A stretch of DNA of 64,000 nt from the NCBI RefSeq assembly GCF_037975245.1, contig NC_092564.1:28566984-28630983 (forward strand), given 5' to 3'. How positions within the stretch are numbered: the first letter of the stretch is position 1; the number at the start of each line of letters is the position of its first letter. Positions 1 through 13,760 of this stretch are shown in pieces. A program made the position numbers and the translations under genes. The DNA comes from Apostichopus japonicus (Eukaryota > Echinodermata > Holothuroidea > Aspidochirotida > Stichopodidae). Under the pieces are notes generated by a model. That model made no database searches, was not told the DNA's origin, and saw only the letters and a list, made by a program, of their open reading frames with translations.

Positions 1-38
1 CGTTGCACTACACGTTATACCCTGCAAATTTACACTGC

Positions 39-40
<2 letters not shown>

Positions 41-135
<95 letters not shown>
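41..135. repeat. (AT)n microsatellite
   Basis: An uninterrupted AT dinucleotide run of about 95 bases near the window edge. Confidence 0.98.
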
Positions 136-136
<1 letters not shown>

Positions 137-356
137 TGTGGTACAATAGGGCTTAGGCTAACTTCTGGGGTCTAGTGCATTCAATTCATTGTGTACGAAG
201 TCGCAAGTAGAGAACGAACATTCTGCCTGTCAAGATTCAAATTATTGGCCTATCATCACTAAATTTAGAAAAATTAACCATTTTATTCTAAATTCCAAAC
301 CAAATCATGGTTCGACAAACCGGTAATTAACCGGTAATTAATCTTACTCGTCAACC

Positions 357-920
357 ATTAAAAGAATAGTCCAGGTCAAAATTTCGTTTTGGTATGTTAC
401 AGAGGAACACAATCTAACCATTCTGGTGAAATTTGCATTCAATTCCTATGTACCGTTTTTGAGATATTGACAGTTGATGTTATCTGATATTCTGACAAAA
501 GTGAACTTGAAGCAAACAGGTGTGATGTCATAGTTGCACACTGACAAATAATGTTTTGTTTTTGTTTTGTTTTTTAGTTTATTGATTTGACCTTGGATTG
601 GATTTGGTTACTAGTTTGTCTAAAGGGGATGTGAAGTTTATAAAATACCAATACCTATGGTACATTCACATTATGGATGCATCCAATTGTGGAGTATAAA
701 ATTAGACATAAATTTCAAAGGAAAAACAATCAATTATTTATCAGTGTGCAACAACAACGTCACACCTGTTTGCTACAAGTCCACTCTTGGCAACTTCAAC
801 TCTCAATATCTCAAAAACGGTACATAGGAATTAAATGCAATTTTCACCAGAATGCTTAGCTTATGTTCCTCTTTAACTTATCAAAACGAAATTTTGGCCT
901 GGACTGTTCTTTTAATAACA
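357..920. repeat. Inverted repeat with about 190-bp arms
   Basis: The left arm (357-552) and the complement of the right arm (731-920) align along their length at roughly 85 percent by eye. Both share AAAATTTCGTTTTG, CCTATGTACCGTTTTTGAGA and GCAAACAGGTGTGA. The spacer of about 180 bases is unique. This fits a foldback element or two inverted copies of a dispersed repeat. The two short open frames over the right arm are not conserved in the left arm. Confidence 0.8.
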
Positions 921-926
921 ACTACG

Positions 927-3829
927 TCAGAATTTTATGCAGTAACAAAGCTCGGTGTACATACAGTATGCTATTATAACGCAGTCGATCTAGAAATAAA
1001 TGTTAGTGTTTCGAAAAGGTCGGTGACATCACAGCGACATTATAACAATAATTCATTTGTTAATGTTTATGCCGTGTGCCTGAATAAGAGACGTTATACG
1101 TGTCAATTCAAGCAGCTGTGTTGAAGTGCCGTGAGGGGTAATATGAGGGTGGGGAGGGGAGGTCTTCTGTAAGATCGTTCATATCTGGCTATGCTGATGG
1201 TATAGTAATGTTACCATGTATGCCATCACTATATGCCTTTAAAAGCTTCTGCTAAAGAATTCCCAGTCAGATTTAAGACATGCACGGATCACTTCCTATC
1301 AAGTTCAAAGCTGTTTTCTTTAATTATCTCTAAACAGGATACACTAAGTTTGTTGAAAGTCATTTATAACGCACAAGGGCTGAAAACAACAAATAAGTTT
1401 CAATGAGACGAAATGAAATGTAAATCATATTTTCCTCGTCGTTGCACGTGTGATCGCCGAAAGCGAGCGCAGACAGCTGTTAATCTTCGCACATTCAAAA
1501 CATCATTTAAATTTATTTACAATGTCTTCTCGTACGGTATTCTTACTTTACTTAACCAATGATCATCAAATTTACGGCATTATTGAACTGGAAGCTGTTG
1601 CAACAAGCATCTACTTTAGCAAACAGCTGTTAGCATGAAAGGACCCCAGCTGAGAGACTTTCTGTCTCCACTACGGTCGAATGAGTCTTTCGCCTTTTTA
1701 AAGCACACGTCATCGTCACTCACATAACACTGTTGTTCAACTTAGGGACGAGAGTTTTATTACGTCACAAATCGTGTAGCGGGGAAAACCTCCGCCAACG
1801 GTATGAATACGTTGCCTTCTGATTGCGAACACCTCTGCAGACGAAGATTTCTAATTGATTTTTCATGAGCACATATTCATTTTGGCGGGAAAATGGATCG
1901 TTAAGTTAACGTAGAAAGAGCTATTTACGTGTAGTTAGCCAGAAATATTTTTATTTGTCTGCATAGGAGTCAGATTTTGCACATATAACGCGTCATGCCT
2001 AGTGTTATGTCTTCCTCTACATAGCCTACTTACTAACATGTCTGGTGGTGGTGACCAATGTGCCATATTCCTTTCCGCCGAAATTAACATTTAATTTTGT
2101 ATGGATTGAAACCTCCCTGAAATAAATCGACTATACAAGCCGAACTCAAAATGAAAGTTAAGAATGAACTTTGCCTTCGAGACGACATAACTTCAATTTT
2201 GAAGTCTCAAGTAGCTAGGATTCTGTTTACCATGACTAACAGTCAGCCAATTCTATCAAATTGTAAACAAACCAGATTTCCATCGCTGGTCTGTCGCCAC
2301 GGATCAAAATTTATGTCGCGGATATAATTAACTCATTAAGGTTTTGTCGTATATTTCTTGACAGTGAGACCAGCAAATCTTTTTTTTTTCCTATTGAAAT
2401 GAACCTCTCTGCTGAAACAAATAATGTTTCTATAATCTCGTGATTTGAAGCTTCCGTAGTTGTGACTACGGCCGCCAATAACTCTGAAGTAATGTTGATG
2501 CTGAATTATGCAGAGGGGTCGAGTCCGCTGCTGGTATGGAAGTGATATTATGCGAGGAGCGAGAGAGATCTTGGCATATCCAAGGGTTGACGTGTCCGGG
2601 GTAATGTCCCCCGAAGGACCCGCACCATTCCTTCGTGGATGGCACAGGGGCGTCTAAAAGTTTGAGCTATGCCCGCTGGGTACAAACAAATGATGATTTA
2701 TTGCCCTGTACGACGGCATAGGTTTCTGGCTTTCATTCGTTAGTTATTTATTTGGTTCTTTTATTTTATTTGTTTGTTTGTTTGACAGGCATATTCGAAG
2801 AAAGTTGATATGGTACCTGTTCAGTTGTTGTATAACCAGCAAAAGTATAACAATTTAATGATTGTATAATATTCGTAAAGACTCTTTCGAATAATTGCAT
2901 GATACAAAATTCGAGTTTATGTCAATTTTCGGATCATAATTGTAGCAAATAGAAGACTTCAGATTATTCCTTTCGTAAATTTTCTTTTTCGTCTTATCAT
3001 GGCACATTTATGGGCTTTGGCGATGTGAAATTGTTCTAGACTAGTGGAGTCATCCTATATGCCAAACGTAGTCTACAAGGAAGTTTATCGATCTGTCAAA
3101 GCGACTGGGTTGAAGGCTAGAGCAAAAAGGTGAATACGAAATTGAACAACATGTCAGTTCACGCGTGGGTGAACATTCCCTGCATGGAGATGCCCCTTCT
3201 CACAAATTAGAAATGCCTCTCTTTTTCCTCTCGGTTTTTGCTCTTCTTCCTCTTCTGCAATGAAAAAGTTACATTTTCTTGCTGTGCTTATGAAATAACC
3301 TCTTTTTAAGAAAGTAAGAAAACTGTACTCAGAAATTTGTGGGAAAAAAAGTGTCGTTTTGTTGCGTGACTTAATGCAAAGGTGGTCACTTCAGTCAGAA
3401 CGTATTGAGGTTTTTTTTTGCGGTTTTCTTTCTCAAAAAAATCAAAGTCACAGTTTCCCCTTCCCCTAGATTGAACTTCAGTCGCCTCTGTTTGGGATCC
3501 TATGTATAGGTTGGTGACTAAGAAGTATATCATTACTTCAATTAGACCTAATTGTGCATTGTTTTATGTAGACCCCGCATACAAAACATTAACAAGTTCT
3601 GCTAACACGCATCGATTAACACGAACTCACTTTTTTTCTTTAGACGAGGTATAATATGTAAATTAGTTTTACTTTCACGAATGGCTAGATAAAAAAGCCT
3701 GTAAATTTGTCGCTTCACAGCATCTTGATGTCGCGTCTATCGCCACTCTTCTTGTTAGGCAGCCTTGAATCAGCTTTAAGCACGGAAAACACGCATATAT
3801 ATATATCTATATATATATATCTATATATA

Positions 3830-3911
<82 letters not shown>

Positions 3912-6900
3912 ATTCTGGTGGGTTGGATAAGCTGTTTGTATTGCATGTGCACCGGTAAGGGGGGGGGGGATGTAATGAAGATTTCCTTTTCAAAAGTCCT
4001 TTCCCAAATGCTTTGTATAACTATGTATGGTAGTCTAGTCTAACGGTAAAGTGACTCGGCGGCCTTTCAATGGCTGAGTGAGAATCAATAAAAACCCCAC
4101 TGTATATGCGTCACACCACGAAATATCGAAATAATAGTATTAAATATTGTATGTTTCCCCCAACAATGTGAATTATCTACTATTTGGTTTGTTTCGTCAG
4201 CTATAGACTAATCAATACTAGTCATTTTATGGGTAAACTTGAAATAGTGAAAAATCGGTAATGCTTCCAGGGTCACCCCACAAGGCCTTCCTCCGGATGA
4301 ATGAAGTCGTTTCCCAACATGATAGAAAATGTTCACGCGATGGCTTTAGTCAGACTAAAAAATACAATTTGTTTAAAATTATTCGTAAAATGTTCTCTAC
4401 TGAAATGGAAGAAAAACATTTATTGATATTTATAGAGATAAACATGTAAGCTTCATTTCGAACTTGAGACAATCTAGCGTTACAAACTCTTAGATAAATG
4501 GAAAACAAGTAAGACTATTTAGTTTTCTTCGGAGACCTCTAAATGTCCGTGAGAACTTGAAAATCAGATTGCCGAGAAATCGTAATCCGTTTTATGTAAG
4601 CAATTTTATATTTTTTTTCAAAGTAGATGGCGAAGGTTAAAGGGAATACCTATATATATCGGCGCATGGATTGTGTGAGGTTAAGGGGTGTAAAGGCAGT
4701 AAATTCCCCAATGAGCACACACACACTCTCTCTCGCACCCCTCCGAGACCACTTGCAATCCTCTGAATTCCTTCTCCATTTATACAGCTGTCCTCCTGTC
4801 CCCCTCCCCCCCCTCGCCCTCCAAGTGAAAACAAAGTTTAATTTTCGAACATTCTCCTATAAACGGATTGAGAAAGCAGAAATAGATGCATTTGCTTTAG
4901 AATCCAATATTTTGAGTCAGCCTTTTCGGAGAAATAAAAAGGTCCAAAAATAAGACGTCCAAAAATTGAGACGTCATATTGTGCAATCTGATGTATTTTA
5001 GACCGTGCATTATGTACATTATTCGGTTTAAACTCTCGGTTGTGCTAATACATACTTTGTGTGTGTGTGCGTGCGTGTGTGTATGCGGGTGGTGTACATA
5101 CCTACACCTCCTGCCAGGTCCGCGCATAACAGCCGACCCCTGGTCAGGACTGAAAATTAAAAAAATTCCCGTCTGACCGTTTCTACCGAGTGACGTATGA
5201 TGTGGGTGATGACGTATAGTGTACGTCACAATAAAAAATTAGCGCAACATGCTGAATATTCAAAGAATCGTATTCCTTACTAATTATTTGACAACTTGTG
5301 TTGTAATATTCTTCTGTAGTATAGCCCGACTATGTTTTCTCTGCGAAATCACAAGGTTGAGTCCTCTTTTCATGTGATCTTTCTCGCACATCCGAGCAAG
5401 AAGTAGACCACGTGATTGATTTGTTATGTCACGGTGGTTACAAGGTTTGTGAAGATAGCCTCAAAGTCCAGACAATTAGATTTGTGGCAGTAATGATGAT
5501 TAATCTCGTGTATAGCGTCTAACAAAATGTAAATATTTGATGGCTAGATCCATGATGTTGTCCCTTTCCTGATTATCAGCTACCAGTATTCCGTTCTGCA
5601 AATGTAAACATTGTGAAAACGAGAGTTATTTTATTAATTGTTGTAGTAATTGAGTTTCAGATCCCTACAGGTCTCCAACATGTAAATAAAAAAGTAACGT
5701 ATACGTGGTTCATTAGTAACCGTATACTCTTTCAAATTTCGGGGACAGTCCTTATATATTAACTTCATTTCAAAATTAAATGTAAACAAACCTTAACTTG
5801 GACAATAAAAGCCTAATTACTGAACAGGTGATAGATCAGCCGATTTTCGGATAATGTATCGGCGGTGTTATGTATCGTTATATATTATCTTTGTCTGGCA
5901 AATGTCCAATTGTGTAGGCGATGCTTTGGCTCTTCGGTAGTATTGTCTTTCGCTATAGAGTCCAATTTATGCGACAAAAACAAAATGCAGATTAATTAAA
6001 TGTATCATATTATTATTTGCTTGATTTATTCACTAAACGATGTAACTTTGTGAGAGCTATACACAGATACACACTGCAGGTTGTAGGTTCAATGCGGGAA
6101 GAGATGAGAAATTGGAAAGTGGGAAAGTCTACAATGAAACGTACAGAAACAGCACTATGTGTACTAATGAATAACACCCCCCCCTCCACACCATTGCAAT
6201 GGATGTTCCCTCTAATGCGTTGGTATTGGGCATATATGGAGGGAGGGAGGCTAACGATAAAGAAAAGCCACGAACTCTCAGGGTACTGAGGCCTCATATA
6301 AAGAAAAGAGCATGCACATATTGCACTCTTTGCGTATATAATTCTTTGCTCACGGTCGGACACGTTGAGTATGCAAGAAGGTAGTGAGGTGAGCACAGAT
6401 GAGGTATCCCCCCTATCCTCTACCCCACCCGGTCCTGTTCCGCATTCTTCCGTCATAACCGATCAGTGTTAAGTCCGATTCGGGACTTAAATGACATGTG
6501 GTCGTTTTCTGTTAGAAAAGAAACAGGCCCGTAAAATTTTATCTAATAGACCTCCAGACTGTTTCGATCATTTCACTTCAATGACAATTTTTATCATTTT
6601 CATAAGTAAATACAGAAAAACCAATAGTATACGTTAACACTGATTGTAATATTTTAGTCAATTTCCTTTCGTCATATCATTTTGTACTTTGCTTTCGTAA
6701 AATATGTGAATATGTTCCTGTTTCACATCACCAACACAGTGTATGTCGTTATTAACATGATTCTTGCAGTCAGTAAGTCATGCTTCAATCATATACATCT
6801 TTACAAGAGTTTCTGAACCTTAATTCAACTCCTTTAGTTCTTTTTACAACGGCGTTCCATGGAAGCGTTTTCTCGACTATTCCTCGTATATAAAGAAATC

Positions 6901-7353
6901 TACCCACGTCTATAGTTAAAGTGAGAGCCGAACAAACGAGGACCACCCCCACCCCCACAGAGAGTATCTGTATATGACGACCATGCTTCTGATGTAAAAT
7001 CGACAAATGGCTTCGCTTTTATGTTTTTCACGAGCAACATTTATTAGGCTGTTTCTTGCAATTATTATTGTAACTATTGTCATCTATGACGTCATAGCAA
7101 GCCATTTGAATGGTGTGTGAATCATGTGCGTATATTAGCAATAGAGAATAATTGGCGACAAATCAATTTACCTTGCATTGTTATCTTGCATGTTATGTCT
7201 AACGCGCGGGTTGATTGGTTGAATGACAACTCCGTCTGTCCGCCGTATACTACTGAGAACTAAACGTAGCTTTTTAAACCAAGTACATTTATATAACTTA
7301 CATCGAAGGGGAAGGTCGCTCCAAAGTGTGTGCTATAGAACATAATTATACCA
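927..7353. other. Intergenic, no supportable gene
   Basis: Apart from the AT tract at 3795-3909, this stretch holds unique AT-rich sequence and short homopolymer runs. The open frames here (for example minus 6013-6456 and minus 4897-5229) show no domain, no splice-linked partner and no conserved motif. A tRNA-like stretch near 4027-4090 lacks a usable B-box. Confidence 0.6.
3795..3909. repeat. (AT)n microsatellite with CTAT interruptions
   Basis: An AT run of about 115 bases, with three CTAT variants at the left side. The open frames crossing it on both strands are products of the repeat. Confidence 0.97.
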
Positions 7354-7651
7354 ATGTTGTGGCCGAGTGGATAAAGGCGGTGGCATTTGAAGCAATGAGG
7401 CTCAGCATTCGGGAAGTTCCGGGTTCGATCCCTGGCCGGGTCATAGTAAAGTGGGTTTACCTCCAAGAGCTATCTACGGTTTTCCCATCTAAAATGACAG
7501 TTTAAATTGAAAATATTCCAAATTTGTGTTAAATTGTTGAATTGGAAGCCACCTGACGTGTAAGTTGTAATCCATAAGCCCTTGCGGGTTTCTCCCACAT
7601 TTGTGGTCGCTTAAGCGTCGTAAAAGTAACTGCTGATTATTATTATTATTA
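7354..7651 (+). mobile_element. tRNA-derived SINE with (ATT)n tail
   Basis: The head contains an A-box (TGGCCGAGTGGATAAAGG) and a B-box (GGTTCGATCCC) spaced as in a Ser/Leu-type tRNA. A 200-bp unrelated body follows, with the conserved-looking segment GCCCTTGCGGGTTTCTCCC, then a tail of ATT repeats. RNA polymerase III promoter boxes plus a simple-repeat tail are the signature of a SINE, here mobilised by a LINE partner not present in the window. The head is too diverged to call a functional tRNA gene. Confidence 0.8.
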
Positions 7652-9743
7652 ATATCAGCGGTCATCAAAACAGGGGACAGATATTGTGAAAATAATCGTT
7701 TAATTCCTCAATTAACAACCTGTATATCACACAACGCCTCTCTATATATAGAACATTACAGCAACACTCAGAAATCCTACAAAGCTTACTATAGGAAAAA
7801 TATTTTAATGATTCCAGTAACTTATTCAATGGTCTGAGAATTTGTCAAAGACGGAGAATTACATTTCGGTGTGCTTTGTCGTTCGAGATATGGGCAATGA
7901 ATTATTATTAACAGCTAGACATAGATACGATGAACCGACGTCATGACGTCATCGGACTTAAAGGAGTATTCCAGATGCTTAATTCATTGTCGTTGAAAAT
8001 CTTGAATTCCGCAATCGAAACGCAGTATAGAAACATTGCATACTACATTATATTAAAAACTAAATTAACGTTGTAAGAATGCAGACACAATAACATTGTT
8101 GGAAGAATGCAGATACCACAACATTATTGTAAGACTGCAAACTAAACAAAACTTTTTGTAAGTCAGCGTTTGTAAGACTGCAGACACAACACTTTTATAT
8201 GACCCCAAACACAACCAGAAGTGACGTCATTGCATATTTGTCATAGGAGGCTCTATTATGTCATGAACTTATCTTGCAATAAACCATTATGACGAAACGT
8301 GGCAGCTTGATAATGTTCATTAATAGGAAACAAGTTTTCAGATTAATATATGAATATATTGCACAGTGTTTATATACTGTACATAATGTTTATAGTCTGC
8401 ACATTTCTTATAGCGTGCCTACTTCGATGTCGCTCAATGTTTCTAGAGAAAGTCCAGTATAATGATGCATAGGCTACACAGTCAGTTCTGTTAGTATTTA
8501 TAGCCTATACCGTGATATCGCCGCAGATGTACTGATTCCCAGCATGTACACTATAGCATGAGTGACCTCTGACTTACTTACATGAAGAGTGAAGTACCTT
8601 GCGATTAATCAATTAATAACTATAAATCACTTTGTCCGGATGACACCACCCTAACATGTATGTCAATATTTTCTCGTTTTAATCCAAGTATCCGATTCAT
8701 GTTTACATTAATATAAACATATCAGTATAAAATGTCACGTCTACACATCCAATTAGAATTACTTACTTCCTCATAGAGTTATAGTACGTCGATGAAGACA
8801 ACTATTGATATATTGCTGTAACTCCCCTCCCCTTCCCTTCCAGGGATGTTCCAACTAGAATCATAATTTTCAACTGGGTGGATTCGTAAGGAGGGGTGGC
8901 GTAAAGCAAGTTCGAACTTTCGGCAGCATAACAAGAGTGGGTTGTCAATTCTTTGTATGTTAAATATGTTATACTGGGTAAACTTAGTAATATGCTGAGG
9001 TGCTAAACCGACCGTTAGACTGACCCTACATATGGGTAGGACTTGTGCGGGTTCGCAATCTGTTGCAATTGGGGTCTCTTACATTAGGAAATGAAACGTG
9101 GTAACCGATTATTGTCAATGTTTCTTACCACGCATAGGCCTATATATAACCTTGAATCGGGATGAACGACATGCAATGATTGAAATCAATGCCAAGTTTG
9201 TTTTGGCGTGGGGGAGGGAGGGGTGGGTGGTTAGGGGTCTCTACAATTTCAGGTACCATTGTCTGATATTGATAGGGAATTGAAAAAAAGGGAGGGGGGG
9301 TCAAAATGTGGTCGGAACGTTCATTTTTACTCCGGCAAATGAAATTTGAAAAATGCCATATTTGTCATTTCAATTTGGTTTTTAATACGGCAAAGTGGCA
9401 GCACCGGTTATTGTGTTTATGTGATAACAAAATGTTGTATAAGCATTAGCTGATTAGTCGCATGTGTTTGGATAAGGGTAATACATTATAGTAAAACAAT
9501 TTGGTTTCTTCATTAGTGCATGACGGAACACTATTGCCACTTATGCATTATGATAGCTCCCTGTTACATTTCAGCTCATTACTACATTCAGCTCCCTCGA
9601 TTGCATTATACACTCCAATGCATTCAATGGTGGCTTCAGGCATAACGTCAATTTTGATATGTTTAAGACTTTCAAATAACATTGCTTTCTGTCCATGTTG
9701 AATATCGTTACCGCTGAATTACACTTACCACTGAATTCAACGC
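7652..9743. other. Intergenic, no supportable gene
   Basis: AT-rich, with the small tandem repeat at 8065-8215 and several GACGTCAT motifs (for example twice at about 7938-7954). A G-rich patch lies at 9288-9300. Nothing resembles a coding exon. Confidence 0.6.
8065..8215. repeat. Imperfect tandem repeat, period about 28 bp
   Basis: GTAAGAATGCAGACACAATA and three to four diverged copies (TAAGACTGCAGACACAACA and similar) follow each other. Confidence 0.6.
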
Positions 9744-9759
9744 ACTACTCTCTTAAAAT

Positions 9760-10045
9760 GAGAGACTGAAATTTCAGTCTAATCGACTGAAATTTCAGTC
9801 TAATGATGGATGGGATAAGGGATCAGACTACTTAGACTGAATTCCAGTCTGAAATGTAAAGACTGAAGGTCAGTCTTAATTAGACTAAATACTCTTCAGT
9901 CTAATAGACTGAAAATCAAACCACTTTAGACTGAACAGTCAGCAGTTTAGACTGATTTATTGCAGCACCAGTCTTAATAGGATTGAATACTTTCAGTCTA
10001 TAAGACTGATATCAGACTGAACAGTCGGTCCTTTAGACTGAATTA
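9760..10045. repeat. Left subterminal AGACTGA/TCAGTCT repeat array
   Basis: About two dozen copies of AGACTGA or its complement lie within some 290 bases just inside the left end, in both orientations and often as inverted pairs. Such arrays are usually transposase-binding regions in DNA transposons; that role is inferred here. A matching but shorter array lies inside the right end. Confidence 0.75.
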
Positions 10046-10626
10046 TTACACATCACAGCTATACTGTCAATTTTATAAATTGCAAATTCTGGATTGAACA
10101 AGCTTTTTTATAGATCCTCCGTGTTGGCTAAGTGCTGGAATTCTTCAATAAAGATGCAGTTAAGGTCATCAAGACAACATTCAATGATCTGTTAATGCAG
10201 GGGAATTTACTGAAAGGTGCTACTTCATGGAGTGACTTCACCTTCACATCCAATCATGTTAGGCTATAAAGACCAGAAAATCATTGTGACAGTCACACAC
10301 AAAGTACATTAAAAATGGTATTCCATCAAGAAATATAATTGTCAATATCCACCGAACAGTAATTTTATTCCCACTAACCCACTTATATATTCTTATATAA
10401 TTTTTAATATATTAAAAAAAAACAGAAATCAAAACTACAATATTCTGAGGGATGTTCAACAAAACATGTTATCTTTGCAACAAACGTTCAAATTATAAAG
10501 ATACTTTACATAACAGTGACATATTTTCAGTTCAATATTAATCTGTCAAATTTCTGCTTGAATTGGGCCTGGATCTAAAATGTTCTTTAATTTTTTTGGA
10601 AAGGATTAGGTGAGCTGAGAACAGAT

Positions 10627-10729
10627 CAGTGGTGTCGCCAATGGGTGGCCTGGGGAACCCCTCCCCCGAGAAGGAATTCACAAATAGACATATCACCAAC
10701 CAAGATTCAAATGTCTGGCAACACCACTG
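10627..10729. mobile_element. 103-bp MITE with CAGTGGTGT terminal repeats
   Basis: The left end CAGTGGTGTCGCCA and the complement of the right end, CAGTGGTGTTGCCA, match at 13 of 14 bases. The flanking octamers GAACAGAT and TAACAGAA match at 6 of 8, as expected for an aged 8-bp hAT-type duplication. It is inserted inside the larger 4.8-kb element, so it is younger than that element. Confidence 0.6.
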
Positions 10730-12429
10730 TAACAGAAAGCACTTTAAATTCTTTGTATGTCACCACCAGGTGGTAATACCCTGGAATTCATTGACAACAC
10801 AGCTGTAAATTGAGTGGTTATATACCCAGCTGATCCCATCTCCCGATCTCACTGAACTTTAAATTTTCCACTGTAAAGGATATAGTAACTATACGATCCT
10901 GCCTTTACAAAAGGGATATGATGGAAACACGACGATAGTACAATGGATCTGGTACATTGCCTTTTTTCCAGTTGTGAATCATTAATGTATAGTAGCAACA
11001 ATTTTCTTAGAATGATTTCAAAATGGGGAAAACATATGACAACTTTTCAGCAGGTTATTTATAAAATATTAGGAATGGTCAAACTATATATCAGTGCGGT
11101 GAACATTTAATACTTTGTTTCAATGATATAGATTGGCGATTGCTGAAAGTCATTATCCAGCACACACAAAACAACATACTACAAGCAGTTAACAGAATGG
11201 CACAAACTTCATAATGGCTATTAGATAAACATGAACTATTATATACTGCATTCACGATTTCATGATATGGCATTCATATAAAGCAAATTTGTATGCAAAA
11301 ACAGTACATGTGACTATTATACTACCCTCAATTATTTCTTAACTTTCTGATAGTAATCATATATAGTGATTTTGATTGGGATTTCAATCAAATTTTAAAG
11401 TTTTATAAATTATCTCATGTGAATCCTTTAATGTCGGCCTCTAGCTGAAAAAGAAATGTCACTCGAGAGTCGACTAAAAAATTGAAAACAGTTTTGACTC
11501 ATTACATCACTAAAATTTAAAAAAAATGGGGGGGGGGGGGGGAATAATGAGGAAAGGATATTCTCAAATGGAATTTTCTACAGTTACTGACTTTATAATA
11601 ATCAGGTTACTTGCTTTTCATGGAACAAATTATGGAATATTGTGCACAATAAATAATATTAGCTTAATTAATTGCTTAATTAAATAAACCTTCAACATAG
11701 TGAGTGCAGTGAAATGTAGGAACATTAAAGTAAACATTAAAATAACATGCTCGAAAAATCATACAACAAAGTTTTTTTGGCAACTAGGTGTTTGTTTAAT
11801 TACATTCATAATTAGATCAGTATCATTAAAAAACATTTTTAAAAACCAAAAATCAATTAAATATTTATTTCTGGAGCCCTCCCTATTCATATAAAACTGT
11901 TTGTAAACTCCGGGTAATCAATTTAACGTTTTAGGGTATGTGTTAGTTACTCCTTAAAGGCATTGAAGATTTGTCCCAAACAGCATGCAGCCATCTGAAA
12001 AAGTTAACTTTCTGTTGCTTGCAAGTGATGTTTGTTCGTGTCGCTAAAAAAGACAGACAGTAATGAAACGTGATACCTTGATATCTTTAGCTGGACCTGA
12101 GATGTTCATCGCTGTATCGTTTATACACTGTGCTGTGGGTATTGACCGTAGCTGTATGTACTGACTGTACACTAGTGTCTAATTACCGACGATAGAAAGC
12201 TGTGTTTGTATTTTCTGGGATCGATGGCAGTGTCTAACACTTCTGTTACACCTCATTCGAAACTAGGTCAGATTACCGGCATTAGACGTTCTTTTTGCGC
12301 GAGTCTTCACACCCTTTTAAAGCTACTCCATGCTGACACACGTGGTTCCGGACTACAGAGCAATAAAAAAGTAACATTCACTCCTTGAAGTAACTCCATG
12401 CTGGCTGCCCTTATAGATGTGGCATGGAT

Positions 12430-12689
12430 ACGGACGAGAGACTTCACTTCTGTTGGTTGCAAAATTCCATACACCATGGAAGCATGGAACTCACAAAACT
12501 AGTGTTGTAGAGGGGGAGCATAGTCTATGTAAAATGTATGTTCTACGCCTCTGTCCCAGCTGGAATGGCCAGTTTATCTGCCACAATGAAGAATTGTTTG
12601 GGGTTCAATTCTGGTCCAAGAGATAGGATGAAAGGCTGTCAATATTGTCCTTGTCTGCCCTGTGCTGCACTCTCAATATCTGTGCCCTC
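12430..12689 (-). pseudogene. Decayed exon of an uncharacterised transposon-associated protein
   Basis: A minus-strand acceptor (CCAAACAG) before 12689 opens a frame that reads E-G-T-D-I-E-S and, after an in-frame TGA at 12639-12641, QPFILSLGPELNPKQFF, then IVADKLAIPAG before a TAG at 12543-12545. A second frame further on reads FCEFHASMVYGILQP. The pattern (function-like Q-P-x-I-x-x-x-G, then F-F-I-V-x-D-x-x-x-I-P-x-G, then F-x-V-x-x-x) recalls the C-terminal domain of uncharacterised proteins common in fish and invertebrate genomes. Two stops and a frame change indicate decay. It shares strand and element with the putative first exon at 14023-14092, so both may be remnants of one gene. Confidence 0.4.
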
Positions 12690-13306
12690 CTGTTTGGTGA
12701 AGATAAAAATAAATGTGATAAAGGACAAGCAATATAGTATAAATCAAAACATTCTTAAAAAAAGATATGTTGAGAGGTAGAGAGACTAGACTAGAATAAT
12801 ATTTAGGAGGGAATGGAGAAACAAGAACATGACTGGCATTGTACAAAGGAGATATATCAATTCACGATAGGCAGCAATATGTCATCCATGGCGGGTGAGA
12901 TGTGTTATGTGAAGGTGGATTCAAATTCAACCTAACATTTATGGGTTATCATGTTGATTTTGGCAGGTACATGGTTACCAAGCAAGGTTTGTTGTTAGTT
13001 GTTTTCAGAAATTTCTCTTTTTAAGGATAAATTGTTCATGACATCTCCTGATTCCATTACATCAGCATAGAAAACCAGTGAACAAGGAATATGATTTACA
13101 TTTTAGCCTACTGATTTCACTAATATGTCTATCTGCTTGTAAAAGAAACTGATTTCATAACATTAGTGAATGGTAATATTACTGTAAAATCTTATAATAA
13201 AGACTGATGGCCCACTATATGTTTAATAAAATAACAAAAGCATACCAATTCTTTTCCAGTTTCCACATGATTTAAATACAATGGTAATGGTTTAACAGAA
13301 TCGTGT

Positions 13307-13760
13307 TAGCTTCATGCTGTAATGGCTGTAGAAGTCACTACATTTTTTCAAATAATTAAGGGTGCTTACAATCTATGCATAATAGTACTGTGTTTTGCAA
13401 TTTCTTGAGCATTATTATGTTCAAGTATTTGTTATGAGGTTAACCTAGCCTAGATTCATTTGGGACGATCGAGTACATATTGCAGTCCTGACAAGCGTGC
13501 TTATTCCCCCGACGATTGGGTTCATATGCAGGACAGGCGGGCTAATTTGCCCAACGATCTGGTACCGTGATAGCTTCATGCTGTAATGGCTGTAGCAGTC
13601 ACTACATTTTTCAAATAATTAAGGGTGCTTACAATCTATGCATAATAGTACTGTGTTTTGCAATTTCTTGAGCATTATGTCCAAGTATTTGTTATGAGGT
13701 TAACCTAGCCTAGATTCATTTTGGGACGATCGAGTACATACTGCAGGACAAGCGTGCTTA
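13307..13760. repeat. Tandem duplication with period about 264 bp
   Basis: The block beginning AGCTTCATGCTGTAATGG at 13308 recurs at 13572 and runs in near-identical form through the shared GGTTAACCTAGCCTAGATTC to the start of the minisatellite. Differences are few (for example ATTATTATG against ATTATG), so the duplication is recent. It lies within the 4.8-kb element. Confidence 0.8.

Noticed and set aside
4021-4100. tRNA-like stretch (GGTAGTCTAGTCTAACGG)
   Set aside because: The A-box-like start is followed by no usable B-box or acceptor stem; at best a worn SINE head.
6013-6456. 147-codon minus-strand open frame
   Set aside because: The composition is irregular, there is no conserved motif, and an overlapping frame on the other strand is just as open.
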